Shown here: positions 49,301 through 59,438 of the stretch, one piece after another | Position numbering within the stretch: the stretch's first letter is position 1 | Layout: each line of letters starts with the position of its first letter | From: Cucumis sativus | Taxonomy: Eukaryota; Streptophyta; Magnoliopsida; Cucurbitales; Cucurbitaceae | Reading direction: 5' to 3' | Assembly (NCBI RefSeq): GCF_000004075.3 | Contig: NC_026657.2 | Coordinates: 992,001 to 1,056,000 of the forward strand | DNA length: 64,000 nt | Notes under the pieces: generated by a model | What the model saw: only the letters and a program-made list of their open reading frames with translations | What the model was told of the DNA's origin: nothing | Databases searched by the model: none | Program-made: the position numbers and the translations under genes

Positions 49301-52300
49301 AAAAGAAATTCAGATAATCTGAAAAAAATTCGGTTCCATAAAATCATGCCTACCTTTATTTACAGTCTCCATGGAAGAAGATATGGCTCTTGTTGCAGAA
49401 TCCATTGCAGTTTTGATAATGTCACCATCATCAAGGGACGTACTTTGAGGACCTGTAGCCAATGAAGGAATAATGATTAATGGGGAGACAGTGTTGACAA
49501 CAACAAGCACTCCAAACAAGGAACAAATGGAGAATCGAGATCACATACCAACAACAATTGGATAACTAGTGGGCAAATAGGAGGGCATTGCTGGGTAGTA
49601 AGAAGGCTGGCTTGCAGAGACTGGGTGTTCTTGATTAGCAGCATATGCTCCCCATTGAGTTCCAACGTTAGAACCTGCATTGACATTCTGGTAGTTCCAA
49701 CCACCAGCACCACATTGATAAAGCTGTTCTAGAATCTTCTGTCTCTTCTCTTCAAGCTCATAATACTGCTTGAGTAGACGGTTATACTCTTCACCTTTTA
49801 AATTTAAATTGGAGTCCTCAACGGGCTCTTCTTGTGTCTCTTCCACTTCCACATGTAGAGCATCTGAAAAATCTGTACAAGCCATAGATGGTTCTACACC
49901 GATGTTTTCCTTAGCTTCTAAGGTACTTGTAGTCTCTTCGACTCCAAACTCAACATTGTTTTCTCCAATATAGCTCTCTTCATCTACACTCCTGTTCTTT
50001 TGAGATGCAAGAATTTGAGAGAGTAATAAAATATTAACCATGATAACTTTAAAGAAGACACTCAGGACTAATTATACGTTGTTTTCCCTGTATTTTCCCT
50101 AATGGAAATTATTCAAGGGAAGTTACAGTATATCCCACAGAACAAAAAGGGGACTAGCTACAGCAATTCATCAAAATAAGCTACAATTTATTAATGAGAA
50201 AAAGATACGACTGCTCTTCATTGATGAAAAGGAGATATCACTACTCAGAAAAATAAAAGAACTGCGTCTAGGGGCCAGACCTCACAATAAGACTTAGGGA
50301 GATTGATAAAAAGAATAACCCAAAAACTATAGGACTCATTCCATAACTTACCTGAATCCGAAATCTAGTGTCCTTTGAGATTAGTCAAACAAATCCATAG
50401 AGCATATATGACAAGTATCAAAATAAAAGATTACACACAAGGATCTTTTAAAATTCATGTCAATTACAGGCTGGGCATTTTTCTAATTGAAGATCAGTGT
50501 GTTTTCTCTTTGTGATGGAACAACTGTCCACTAGGGTTGAGTAACTTGGTAGCTTACAAGAGTAGTAACTTTGAATGAATGCATTCAAATCCTGCCTCAT
50601 AATATTATCTTTTTGTCCATAAATATATAAGAAAAAAATTCTTCCGCAAGACAAAATAGACAGCCTAAAGAACAACCAAACGGACAAAACAAAAGGCTAA
50701 AGCACCTCTTTCGATAATGAACTAAAGAAACTCTCAATCTGTCATATAGTAGGCTTATTAAAACTCAATCTTCGTTGATCACACAGCCCTTGTTTTTACA
50801 GATATGGTCACCAACCACCTCGCCTGCAATAAGATGTAGTCTACAGTTTATTTGTCACTGATAAACACAAACTGGTTTCTTAGAAATAATCATTGGAGGG
50901 CCTTCTTTGGCCAATCAATAGAAGTTAGAAAGTCAGGGTGTCAACAAAACTGGCGGGATTGGGAATCATCCCCATTTTCATCCCTGCAAAATTAAAATCC
51001 TTTGTAGAAAGAGGCAAGATTGAGTTCGGAATGGAGACTCCCTAGATGAATTTGAGACGGGCTCTTGATGAAGAGATTCCCAACTAAACTTCCCAAATGA
51101 AGCTTTTCCACCTTTTCTAGGTAAAATTCATTCAAAACCTACTTGCAAAGATGAAAGTCAATGACTTTAGAATGTTTACAAAAGTCTTTTAAGAGAGGTT
51201 TCATGCTAAAGGCGAAGCATTCTCTTACCAGATCCATTTATCCCGTATTATTCACCTAAAGTTTCACATAAAAAGAAATCCAAGTTCTAAGAGACTTGAA
51301 TCTCTTCCTCTTATCTCATTTATGAGAAACATAACAAAAAAAGATCTTATGATGCTTCATCAAAGCCTTCTTTTGACTCATTTGGAACGGACAGAATAGT
51401 CGTATTTTTAACAATAGGGAATTTGAGTTCAACCACTTCTTTGATCACCTTTGGATCTTTCAGTAACTTGGTGTAAATTCACCCAAGACTTTCGTGATTA
51501 CAACCTTACTTCTCTTATTTCACTATGGCATAGTATCATGTAATCCCACACGGCTAATTCTTTAGTAATTTCATCAGATCAATTAAATTATTTACATGTT
51601 TCTCACAACAAAACAAAGGGAAAAAAAAACATAGACAGAAACAACTTTTGAAAAACAACTAAATAGGAAGGCTTGTACTATCTGCCAGTGTAGATATTTG
51701 TAACGTAGACAAGAAAGTTTCATGTCCTTACCACATGTCCTCCTAAAAGTATATGTTCTTTCCATTTCCAATAGCCAGCTTATCTCTAGTACTAGTAACA
51801 AGGTATTCATCTTTAATTAGACATACATTATGGTCTCTTGTAGTATTTGAAAGTAACAGGATTGATCCACAAACCACGTCTAAAAAACTCCATAATTAGT
51901 AGCCAAACCGTAAACTTCAAAGTATTCACAAACAAATAACCAATTTGCAAAAGGAATTCCACCCATCCAAACACTCATAAACATTATCCAATAACAAGAA
52001 ATAACTAAGTTATAAATCAAGCGAAAAACAATAACAACAAGCAACCAAGCTTTCACTTCCATTTCAACTCAAAGGGTCAAACAAAACAAGAACGTTCGCG
52101 GTTACCGTGATGACAAAACTTCGAAAAAATGTCAACGTAATCATAAATGATAAGGTACCCTCGACCAAAATCTCAGAAGTTTGAATCAAATTCTAAAGAA
52201 TTTTCAGAATTTTATATAATTATAATGAGATTTCAACCACCATAAGTATTAATTACAATAGAAGATACCAAAAAGAAAAAATAAAGAAAGAAAGAAAAAG

Positions 52301-52631
52301 ACTCAATAGTAAAAAAGCTATGGACCTTTTCAGTTCGTCGCTCTTGCCGCAACCATTAACAACTCCTCCTCCCTCGGATGAAACACGGGGGACTTCATGT
52401 CCATGCATTATCTAAAAAACGGTAATATCTGATCAGATATAACCCAGAAATTAAAGAAAAAAAAAATCCAAAGAAACTCAACAAAAAGCAAGACTGTTGA
52501 TTAGAACAGCACAAAAGAAAAAAAAATTAGCATCCGGGTAAAAAGAGATAGAAAACCTTATACTTCCACATAGCTTCATCCATGGCTTTGACAATCATGG
52601 AATCATCCCAATACATTTTGTCTAGCCCCAT
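46306..52631 (-). CDS. SMN: Survival of motor neuron (SMN) homologue, Tudor-less plant form
   Basis: SMN is the core of the complex that loads Sm proteins onto spliceosomal snRNAs. Six exons: 52631-52557, 52411-52326, 49991-49549, 49452-49354, 47870-47759 and 46339-46306 (849 nt, 282 residues). The N-terminal MYWDDSMIVKAMDEAMWKYK matches the Gemin2-binding helix. The C-terminal DLATVLNAWYSAGFHTGKYL matches the YG-box self-association motif. Between them are an acidic region, a likely coiled coil (YNRLLKQYYELEEKRQKILE) and a Tyr/Pro-rich stretch (PSYYPAMPSYLPTSYP). No Tudor fold sequence is seen. The last exon contributes only YLMEQSHAKN after an aa|gtaagt donor. Long introns 2 (2.3 kb) and 5 (1.4 kb) carry repeats. 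Every junction keeps frame. Confidence 0.88.
46870..47290 (+). pseudogene. Decayed LINE fragment (zf-RVT region) in SMN intron 5
   Basis: Translation around 47126-47175 gives EEETIDRLLLHCMFA, typical of the zf-RVT segment downstream of the reverse transcriptase in plant L1-type LINEs. Nearby 'aatactgctgagagcttcag' fits the upstream NTAE-LQ-R part. The frame is broken by stops and shifts. It lies antisense to SMN. Confidence 0.55.
47315..47530 (-). mobile_element. SINE copy in SMN intron 5
   Basis: Read on the minus strand it matches the SINE at 61705: 'gccacctacc', 'gaattaatttcctacgagtt', 'tccttgacacc', 'attagtcgaggtgcg'. It ends in an A-tail (seen as a T-run at 47315-47332). The 5' part is more diverged and no clear target duplication was found. 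Confidence 0.7.
48300..48775. other. Possible retroelement 3' end in SMN intron 4
   Basis: The stretch 48640-48775 has 'aggccttcgggaggtctttt', a T-rich part, 'aatgaatgtcatgattctta' and then an A-run, resembling the 3' end of a plant LINE. The adjacent 48310-48520 is less AT-rich with no identifiable frame. Weak evidence. Confidence 0.3.
50930..51500. other. Unassigned intron 2 segment of SMN
   Basis: Locally less AT-rich with phrases such as 'ggcgggattgggaatcatcc'. No coherent reading frame or repeat signature was recognised. It may be an old transposon fragment. Confidence 0.25.
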
Positions 52632-52868
52632 ATCCTTGATTAAATTCTTAGAGTAAAACGATTGTAAGTAAGAGAGAAAAACCTGAAGGAAATGTGTTCC
52701 CGCCTCGGCTGGCCGCGACCTGTTGATACGGAACTGTACGTTGCAATGCGCTATGACTGTTTTCGGATCGGGTCGATCCGGCCCCGACTATTTAATATTG
52801 TTAGGGTATTTAACTGACCTAAAATGGTATAGTATATTAAGATATTGACCTAAATTTCTCAAAAGTTC

Positions 52869-52905
<37 letters not shown>

Positions 52906-52920
52906 AAATTGACTAATATT

Positions 52921-53056
52921 TTATAGAGTACAAATAATCAATTTATTCATATTTATTATTAATATTATATTTAAAACATAAAAAACAATTTATAGGTCTA
53001 AATAATCAATTTATCTATATTTATTATTAATATTATATTTAAAAAATAAAAAATGA
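52921..53056. repeat. ~68-bp tandem duplication
   Basis: Units at 52921-52989 and 52990-53056 share 'ttatag', 'aaataatcaattta' and 'tatttattattaatattata', with a few substitutions and one indel. Lies directly after a long A-run. Confidence 0.8.
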
Positions 53057-53817
53057 AAGTCAACCATGATTAAAATTTACATTTATTGGATATTATGAAT
53101 AAGTATAAGTGATTAATTCTATTATGTTAATAATAATAAAAATTGTCTCTTAGCTAATTTTTTTTGTGATTTTGTTAAAAAATTCTTTGCTCCTAATCTC
53201 TCTCACTTTACAATTTCTCTCTCCATTCATTCTTTATTTCGTTTTTCATATATTCCACGTAATTATAGTATATATTGAATAATACAATGTATATTTTAGT
53301 TGTTATCTTGTACATGTAATGTGGAGAAGTACTGAATATGTTTGCGATGTATGAACTTTGATAAAAGAATTGAAAATTTAGGGAATTATATGAAAAATTG
53401 GTTGAATGAAAAATTGGTTTATGAATAGTATATATGAAATAATACATTGTATACTTTATGAATGAAATGCTATGCTATCAATTTGTTAAACTAGTTTATA
53501 AATAGTATGTATAAAATATATGTATTATGCAGTAGTATGAATATATGTAATAATTTAAAAAAATTACTGATACGTTACATAATATGTGTATGCAATGGTA
53601 TATAATTTTAGTAAGAAAAAATTACATAACTAAAAAAAAAGTTGTGTATGTATTATTGAATATATGGTGTAGTATATATATGAATAAAAAAATGCATAAC
53701 GAATATATAATTCATGTATGAAGTGGTATATCGAACATGATAGGAAGATAAACTGAAAAATATAAAATTAAACAAAATATGAGGAATATGACTGTAATAT
53801 ATGCAGACGTTGTCGAA

Positions 53818-53980
53818 AGAAAAGATCAAAAAAATTGAAGGATGAAGTCGTTGCCAACGACTGATGGAAGCACTCAGGTTATTAACATGATATAAATAAT
53901 ATGAAGTCGTTGCGACCGGAAGAAAAGACGTAAAAAGTTGAACGATGAAAACATTGCCGGCAACGAATGAAAGCACTAAA
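53818..53980. repeat. Diverged 103-bp tandem repeat with small palindromes
   Basis: Phrases 'agaaaagatc...ttgaaggatga...ttgccaacga...gaagcact' (from 53818) and 'agaaaagacg...ttgaacgatga...ttgccggcaacga...gaaagcact' (from 53921) align with a 103-bp period. Each carries a short inverted repeat: AGTCGTT/AACGACT in the first and TTGCCGGCAA in the second. Confidence 0.55.
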
Positions 53981-54329
53981 TATAGTTATACTTAATTATT
54001 GAATTATTTCATATTAAAAAAATTGTTTTATACTTAATTAAAAAACTAATTCAAATTTATTTACACAAGAAAGTGAGACATTAAATAAATGCATAAATAA
54101 GGAAATTATCATTTCATAATGAAGAAGGAAATAATTTAAATTTAATTTTGAAAATCATAAATAATTAATAATAGTGATAGGGTTAAAATTGTCCAAACAA
54201 ATATACAAAATCCTGATCAATAAAATAAATTTTAATTCAACACATTTGTGAAATTTAATCATCAAATTAGGTCTTTTATCTAAATCTTTCATATTTTTAA
54301 TACATACTAAATATTATATTGGGTTTGTT

Positions 54330-54371
<42 letters not shown>

Positions 54372-54379
54372 CACTTTTA

Positions 54380-54545
54380 AAAATAGTAAAATAAATTAAA
54401 ATATTTATATACTATAGCAAAAAAATTTATTATATAAATTATATTATTCTATTACTATAGTATATCAATGACTATCAACATAAAATTTGTTATAGATGGT
54501 AAATATTCTAGAAAATTTACTATTTTTGAAAAAAAATTATAAAAA
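54380..54545. repeat. Copy of the 'tagcaaaa' dispersed repeat
   Basis: Shares phrase order with 30735-30930: 'agtaaaataaattaaaatattt', 'tatagcaaaa', 'atcaatgact', 'aaatttgttatag', 'aaatttactatttt'. Preceded by a (TA)n run. Confidence 0.5.
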
Positions 54546-56192
54546 AACCACGATGAAATAGAATAATTTCAAAAAGAGAAAAAGTCCACGATTCACAATA
54601 AAAAATATAAAAATATTCCATTATTAATTGCTATTCATAGTGAAATATATTTGGTAAATTTTCGTTTAGATTTGAATATTGCATTTTTTTCTTAAATTTT
54701 ATGGTCGAGGCAAATCTAAATTTTAAAATTTTATCCAACTATTGTTTTTTTTTTTCTTTAACGTTATGGGACATTTTTCTTAAATGTTATCTATAGCATA
54801 TTTACCATAAAATGTTAAAAACATAACTGCTATTGTAACACGTAAATTATGGCTATTATCGAGTTATTTCCATAAAAATCAACTTCGGGATGATTTCTAC
54901 AACATTTAGACTAAAATTCAATAATTTGAACCATTTGTTAACCAAAATGGTATTTCAATCCATATATATCTTTACGGGGCTATTTAAAAAAATATAATGA
55001 CAAAATATTTAAATCATTTTAAAAACGGAAAAAAACAATAATTTAATAATTTTGAAAACGAAAAAAAGATACTAACCAAATTGTATATTGTTAGCCAATC
55101 CATAGTATATTTGTATTATCTAAACGATTTTATAAGAAAATGATTTTTTTCAAATAAATAAATCTGAAATATTAAGAAAAATACGAGAAAAACAAAAGGT
55201 CAATTCTTAAATATTTAATAAAATAATAGACTTATTAATTATATTATCGTAAATATATTTAAATATTTGATTATATGTATGAAAATTAGCTCTTTTTATA
55301 TAATTATATCTTCAAATACTAAGAAATTAGAGATATTGTTTCCCATTGGTTAAAGAAAATGTGAGCACAAAATAGGTGGAGAATATAATATAATTACGAC
55401 GTTTAAATTTGACCTTTCTTTTTGTTTTTTTTATCTGTTATTCAAATTAATTAATCACGATGGGTGTGACTTTATTTTGGCTAAAGTATTAATTCAAATT
55501 TTGAACAAACACACCTACTCTCGTGGGATCCAATTTTATAGAATTTTTCACAGATTGAATATTCAAAATTCACACAACTATTCAATTTTAGAAAAAAGTA
55601 GAGTTGTTTTAAATGAGAAGACCCAATCAATAAAAATAGTTGTTAGTGATAGATAAAAAGTAGTCTATCGACCCAATCGATAATAGTTTGATATATTTAT
55701 AAATGTTTTGAAATTGACTCATCAACCTTTGAGATAGCAATTAGTGTACTTGTCTATTGAACTATACGTTAGCTCTTGATTGACACGTTTTGACTCTGGT
55801 ATTGTGCAAAATGGATATATTTGTTTTTGTTCGAAGTTTCAATACATAATTATTTGAATAGTTAAATATCATATGGATCATGTGCTATAGTTTTTTTTTT
55901 TATTTGTTAATTTTAGTCCATGTATTTTGTGCAAAAATGAATGAAAGTTTAATTATTGGTATTCTCTCTTTTCTTAATTGTTTATAAGAAAAAAACAAAA
56001 CGTTTTTCATTCAATTGTAAATTTGAAGGTTACAAAATATATTTTAGTCAACCACCGTTCTTTGTTTTTGTTTTTAATTACTCCTTAACTAAGGGAATCA
56101 AAGTAACTCATGTTAAAAAAAAAAACTATTAATTTTTTTACAATTGTAGGTTACTTATGCTCTTCACTATTTTTCTTCATAACAATCCTGTC

Positions 56193-56198
56193 TATAAA
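56193..56198 (+). promoter_or_regulatory. TATA box of the ECA1-like gene
   Basis: TATAAA within 'tgtctataaattcattggg', 63 bases before the ATG. Distance and context fit a TATA box with a short leader. Confidence 0.65.
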
Positions 56199-56260
56199 TT
56201 CATTGGGAAGTTGCAAAGCAAAATAGGAAAGGAAAACTCATAATATTTACCAAGATCAAA

Positions 56261-56671
56261 ATGGGAAAGACAAGCAACTCAACTGGAGCACTATTACTGG
56301 TGGTGATGCTCTCGCTACTTGTGGTAGACTCATTGGCCTTAGTTCATCCTTCTATAATAGACGACAATGGCATATCATCGATATGGAGTGGTTGGATAGA
56401 TAAAGATAGAGCACCTATTCTAGCATCGTGTTTGTACCTGATGAAGAGTGATAAATGCCAAGTGGAACTTTATAATTATTACTTTAATAAAAGCAAGAAG
56501 GAAGTGGATCTAAGTTGTTGCGTATATGTTAATTACATTGGCGAGGAATGTGCTGCATCATTTGAGTCTTGGTTCTCATCTCTTGGTTTCAAAGCCTTAA
56601 AGCCTAATCCAATGAAGCTTTACAACAATTGTTTTAAGAGACTGACTGTTCCAGCACCACCGACACTTTAA
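56261..56671 (+). CDS. Small secreted ECA1/prolamin-like cysteine-rich protein
   Basis: Single-exon gene for a 136-residue protein. Residues 1-26 form a signal peptide (GALLLVVMLSLLVVDSLAL). The mature part has six cysteines at 57, 66, 86, 87, 97 and 124, i.e. C-x8-C-x19-CC-x9-C-x26-C. This is the layout of the plant prolamin-like domain found in ECA1 gametogenesis-related and EC1 egg-cell proteins, which are secreted in the embryo sac or other reproductive tissue. Other clues are an NYIGEEC motif and a final proline-rich end. The start ATG (aaaATGgga) has a TATA box 63 bp upstream. It is alone in repeat-rich DNA. Assignment to the family is from the cysteine pattern and remembered style; the tissue is inferred. 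Confidence 0.82.
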   Translation: MGKTSNSTGALLLVVMLSLLVVDSLALVHPSIIDDNGISSIWSGWIDKDRAPILASCLYLMKSDKCQVELYNYYFNKSKKEVDLSCCVYVNYIGEECAASFESWFSSLGFKALKPNPMKLYNNCFKRLTVPAPPTL

Positions 56672-59438
56672 GCCTTACGTTTATTTTATGTTTTTAGATT
56701 ATTTGATCAATAAATGTAAGCTAATAACTATCTGAGACTAATTTAATGTCACCCTTTAAGAATAATCTTTTATTATCTTCTTTGTGACCACCTCACATTT
56801 AAATGTAGAATGTATTTTAGCCCATATGGAGTTGCCTAACCATATATGGCGAATTTTAAATCATCTAAAATATACAACATTCTTATTTTGGTTCACAATT
56901 TAGATCATTGTATTTCAACAGTAGGCACAAAGAAACACAACGACAATGTTTATTGTAAGAACACAATTCATTTAAATTTGGAAAGAGACGAAATGCCACA
57001 ATATAAACCGACTGTTGTACATCACACATTTCAATTCCTTTCTTCCTTTCGAACTAAACTTACTGATTATTAGTTGGTAAATAAGCCATTACGTACAATT
57101 TAGTTTTTGTCAATCCAACTATGCTTATTTGAAAATTTTGACAAATTTTTGTTGTGATTAACTTTATGTACATTGATAGAATATGTCACCACTTTATACG
57201 TGCGTGACATTGGGTACATTTTATATCTAAAGTCATTCTTTGGTCTTTTTTATTATGTTAAATTATTTAAAGTGAGAAACACATCTATATATATTTATAA
57301 GTACAACAAAATTTCAGAACCTATAAATGATAGACCGACATAATAGACACCAATAGGGTCAACTAGTATCTATCGATATTTATTACGGATGGATTATGAA
57401 AAATTGTTATTTTGATTCATTTGAACTACATTAGACAACAACACTTTAGTTTAATTAAGTAATTAATATTTTTTTCAAGAATGGTTCATTATGGTTAAAC
57501 CACATACTTAGTTGATGAACTTTTAGGTATATATATATTTATTAGAGACCAAGTAAAGTTTGTGAACTAAAAACTAAAAACGAAAAGTCGAGGGACTAAA
57601 TAAAAATAAATGCGAAACTTGAAGGACTAAAAATAAAATGTCTAGGGACTTAAATAATGACCTCGCCGACTTATGGGGAGTAGTACGACGCCGTTTTGGT
57701 TTCATATATATGCCATTTTCATAATTTGTCGTAATAACCTTTTTTTTTTCCTTTTTTTTCCTTTTTTTTTTTCTTCTCTTTCCTCTCGTGTGTTCTTCGT
57801 CCCATGACCTGCTCATCTACTGCAAATTGAAATCCATCACATGTTATGTTAATTTTTTTTGTTACATGTGAAAGTTGATGGTAAGATTTTAGTTCTATTG
57901 TCTTCTGTTAATTTTTCTGAAGTTTCTATTTGTGTTTCGGTTGTGATTTCAGGTTTTAATCATCCTGTTTATGGCAGCATCTAGATTTTTGGGTTTGGAG
58001 TATTAATTATGCAGTCAAAGATGATAAAATCCTGCAGATGATTCTGATCTGTTCGGTCTGAGCTGTTTTGATTAATTTTTTATTGCAATTTTAGGTTATC
58101 TTTTGTGATTTTTTGTTTGGTTTGAGATTTTGAGTTGAATGATTGGTTAGGGTATTCCTAACTTAGGTTTAGCAATTTTCATTAATTATTGAATTTTTCA
58201 GCTCATAGCAAGGTTTTAGCATCAGTATAGGATGGGAATCTGGGATGAAATTTATCTTGGGAGGAGAAGGATTATTTTGACTGTCAATTTTAAAATTAGT
58301 GTAACATCAATTGTTGAAGTTCTGCTTGTGTTATATTGGTTTTTTTCCTCTTTATTTTTTCACTTTTCGATGAATCAATCAACTTTAAGACTTTTAGTGG
58401 CACCTGGTCTTTTGCTGTAACAACACAATTCCGTTTTGTCTTCCCCTTCCTTCTTATCTTCTTTTTAGTAATGCCTTCTCATCGAAGATTTAGCATAGAT
58501 TTCCTCCAACACTAATCTATGGACTTGCTCTTTTGAAACCCACATGAATGGATATACTATTTTTTATATTTCCATTTTAATGATTTATTTTTTCAAGAGC
58601 CCTACCTGAATGGCTTGGTTGATTCTTGCTGTGCTCAAATATTTATGGTTCTCCTAGTGATAAGTGTTCTACATATGATTTATTTGGATGCTCGTCATAA
58701 AACTTATGTTTCAAAGGTTTTAGGACAGAGTTTAGCATCTTAATTTTGATTGGAAGATCATGCATGTCGTAGAAGCCAAATTTTTAGAAAATTAGTAGCT
58801 TTCATTTTGGCTCAGAGTACTAAATATGTACAAGCTTTGTAGTCTAATGATATGATTATCACGGTTTTTTAATTGCTTGGAGGTATCTAAAATTTTTCTG
58901 CATGTCATGGTTGTATTATGTATTATTGGAAAACCAGTATTCGTCCTTTGATACCCTTCTGAAATATAAATTTGTTTTAAACTGGAATCGCATTATTTTC
59001 TAACTTTATAGCTTTATTTTTGTTGGCCTTTTCCTCTATATTGCTTTACAGTCTGGCAGCTTGCTTCTCGACACTTCCTGGTATGTTCTAACTCTCCGAG
59101 CTAAAGTTCTTGTACACACACCATAATTACATAGTAAACTTGGTAGATGAGCGACCAATATGAGTTTTAAGCTCAAGTCCTCATACATGAAGATGGGAAA
59201 ATAAACTAGTATCACGTTTCTTAATTTTTCTCCCTGACGCTTGCCCACATAATATAGTCTAGTATTTATGACTGTTCAATGTTGACTCATTCAATAGCCA
59301 TATTTTCACTTTCCAGGGTTTTCCAAGTTCTTCGCATGGCTTTCTTCACAAGTCCCGTGACTGTTTAGGGCGTGCTCTGGATTTGTGACACACTTTTTGA
59401 TTTGAAGTTGGATTTAGGTCTTAGTGTAGTCAGTAAAA
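56672..59438. other. Intergenic region and RCD1 promoter / 5' leader
   Basis: Up to about 57650 the DNA is AT-rich with repeat phrases ('aatgatagaccgac', 'gagggactaaat'). A long pyrimidine stretch at about 57738-57800 followed by 'gtgtgttcttcgtcccatga' looks like the RCD1 core promoter and leader start. The region 57830-59430 is probably leader introns and exons: a small exon-like segment with donor cttcctg|gtatgt ends at 59080. No other coding sequence is supported. Confidence 0.45.

Larger units (their letters stand above)
52632..56260. other. Intergenic region between SMN and the ECA1-like gene
   Basis: The first ~170 bases (with 'cctcggctggccgcgacctg' and 'gatccggccccgac') are the likely SMN promoter and leader. 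The rest is AT-rich: a 34-base A-run at about 52870-52903, a tandem duplication at 52921, a diverged 103-bp tandem repeat at 53818, (TA)n at about 54341-54368 and dispersed repeats at 54380-54545. No gene is supported until 56261. Confidence 0.5.

Noticed and set aside
53653..53976. 107-codon open frame on the minus strand
   Set aside because: Composition is tyrosine/isoleucine-rich low complexity from AT-rich DNA and it overlaps a tandem repeat; no family feature or promoter.
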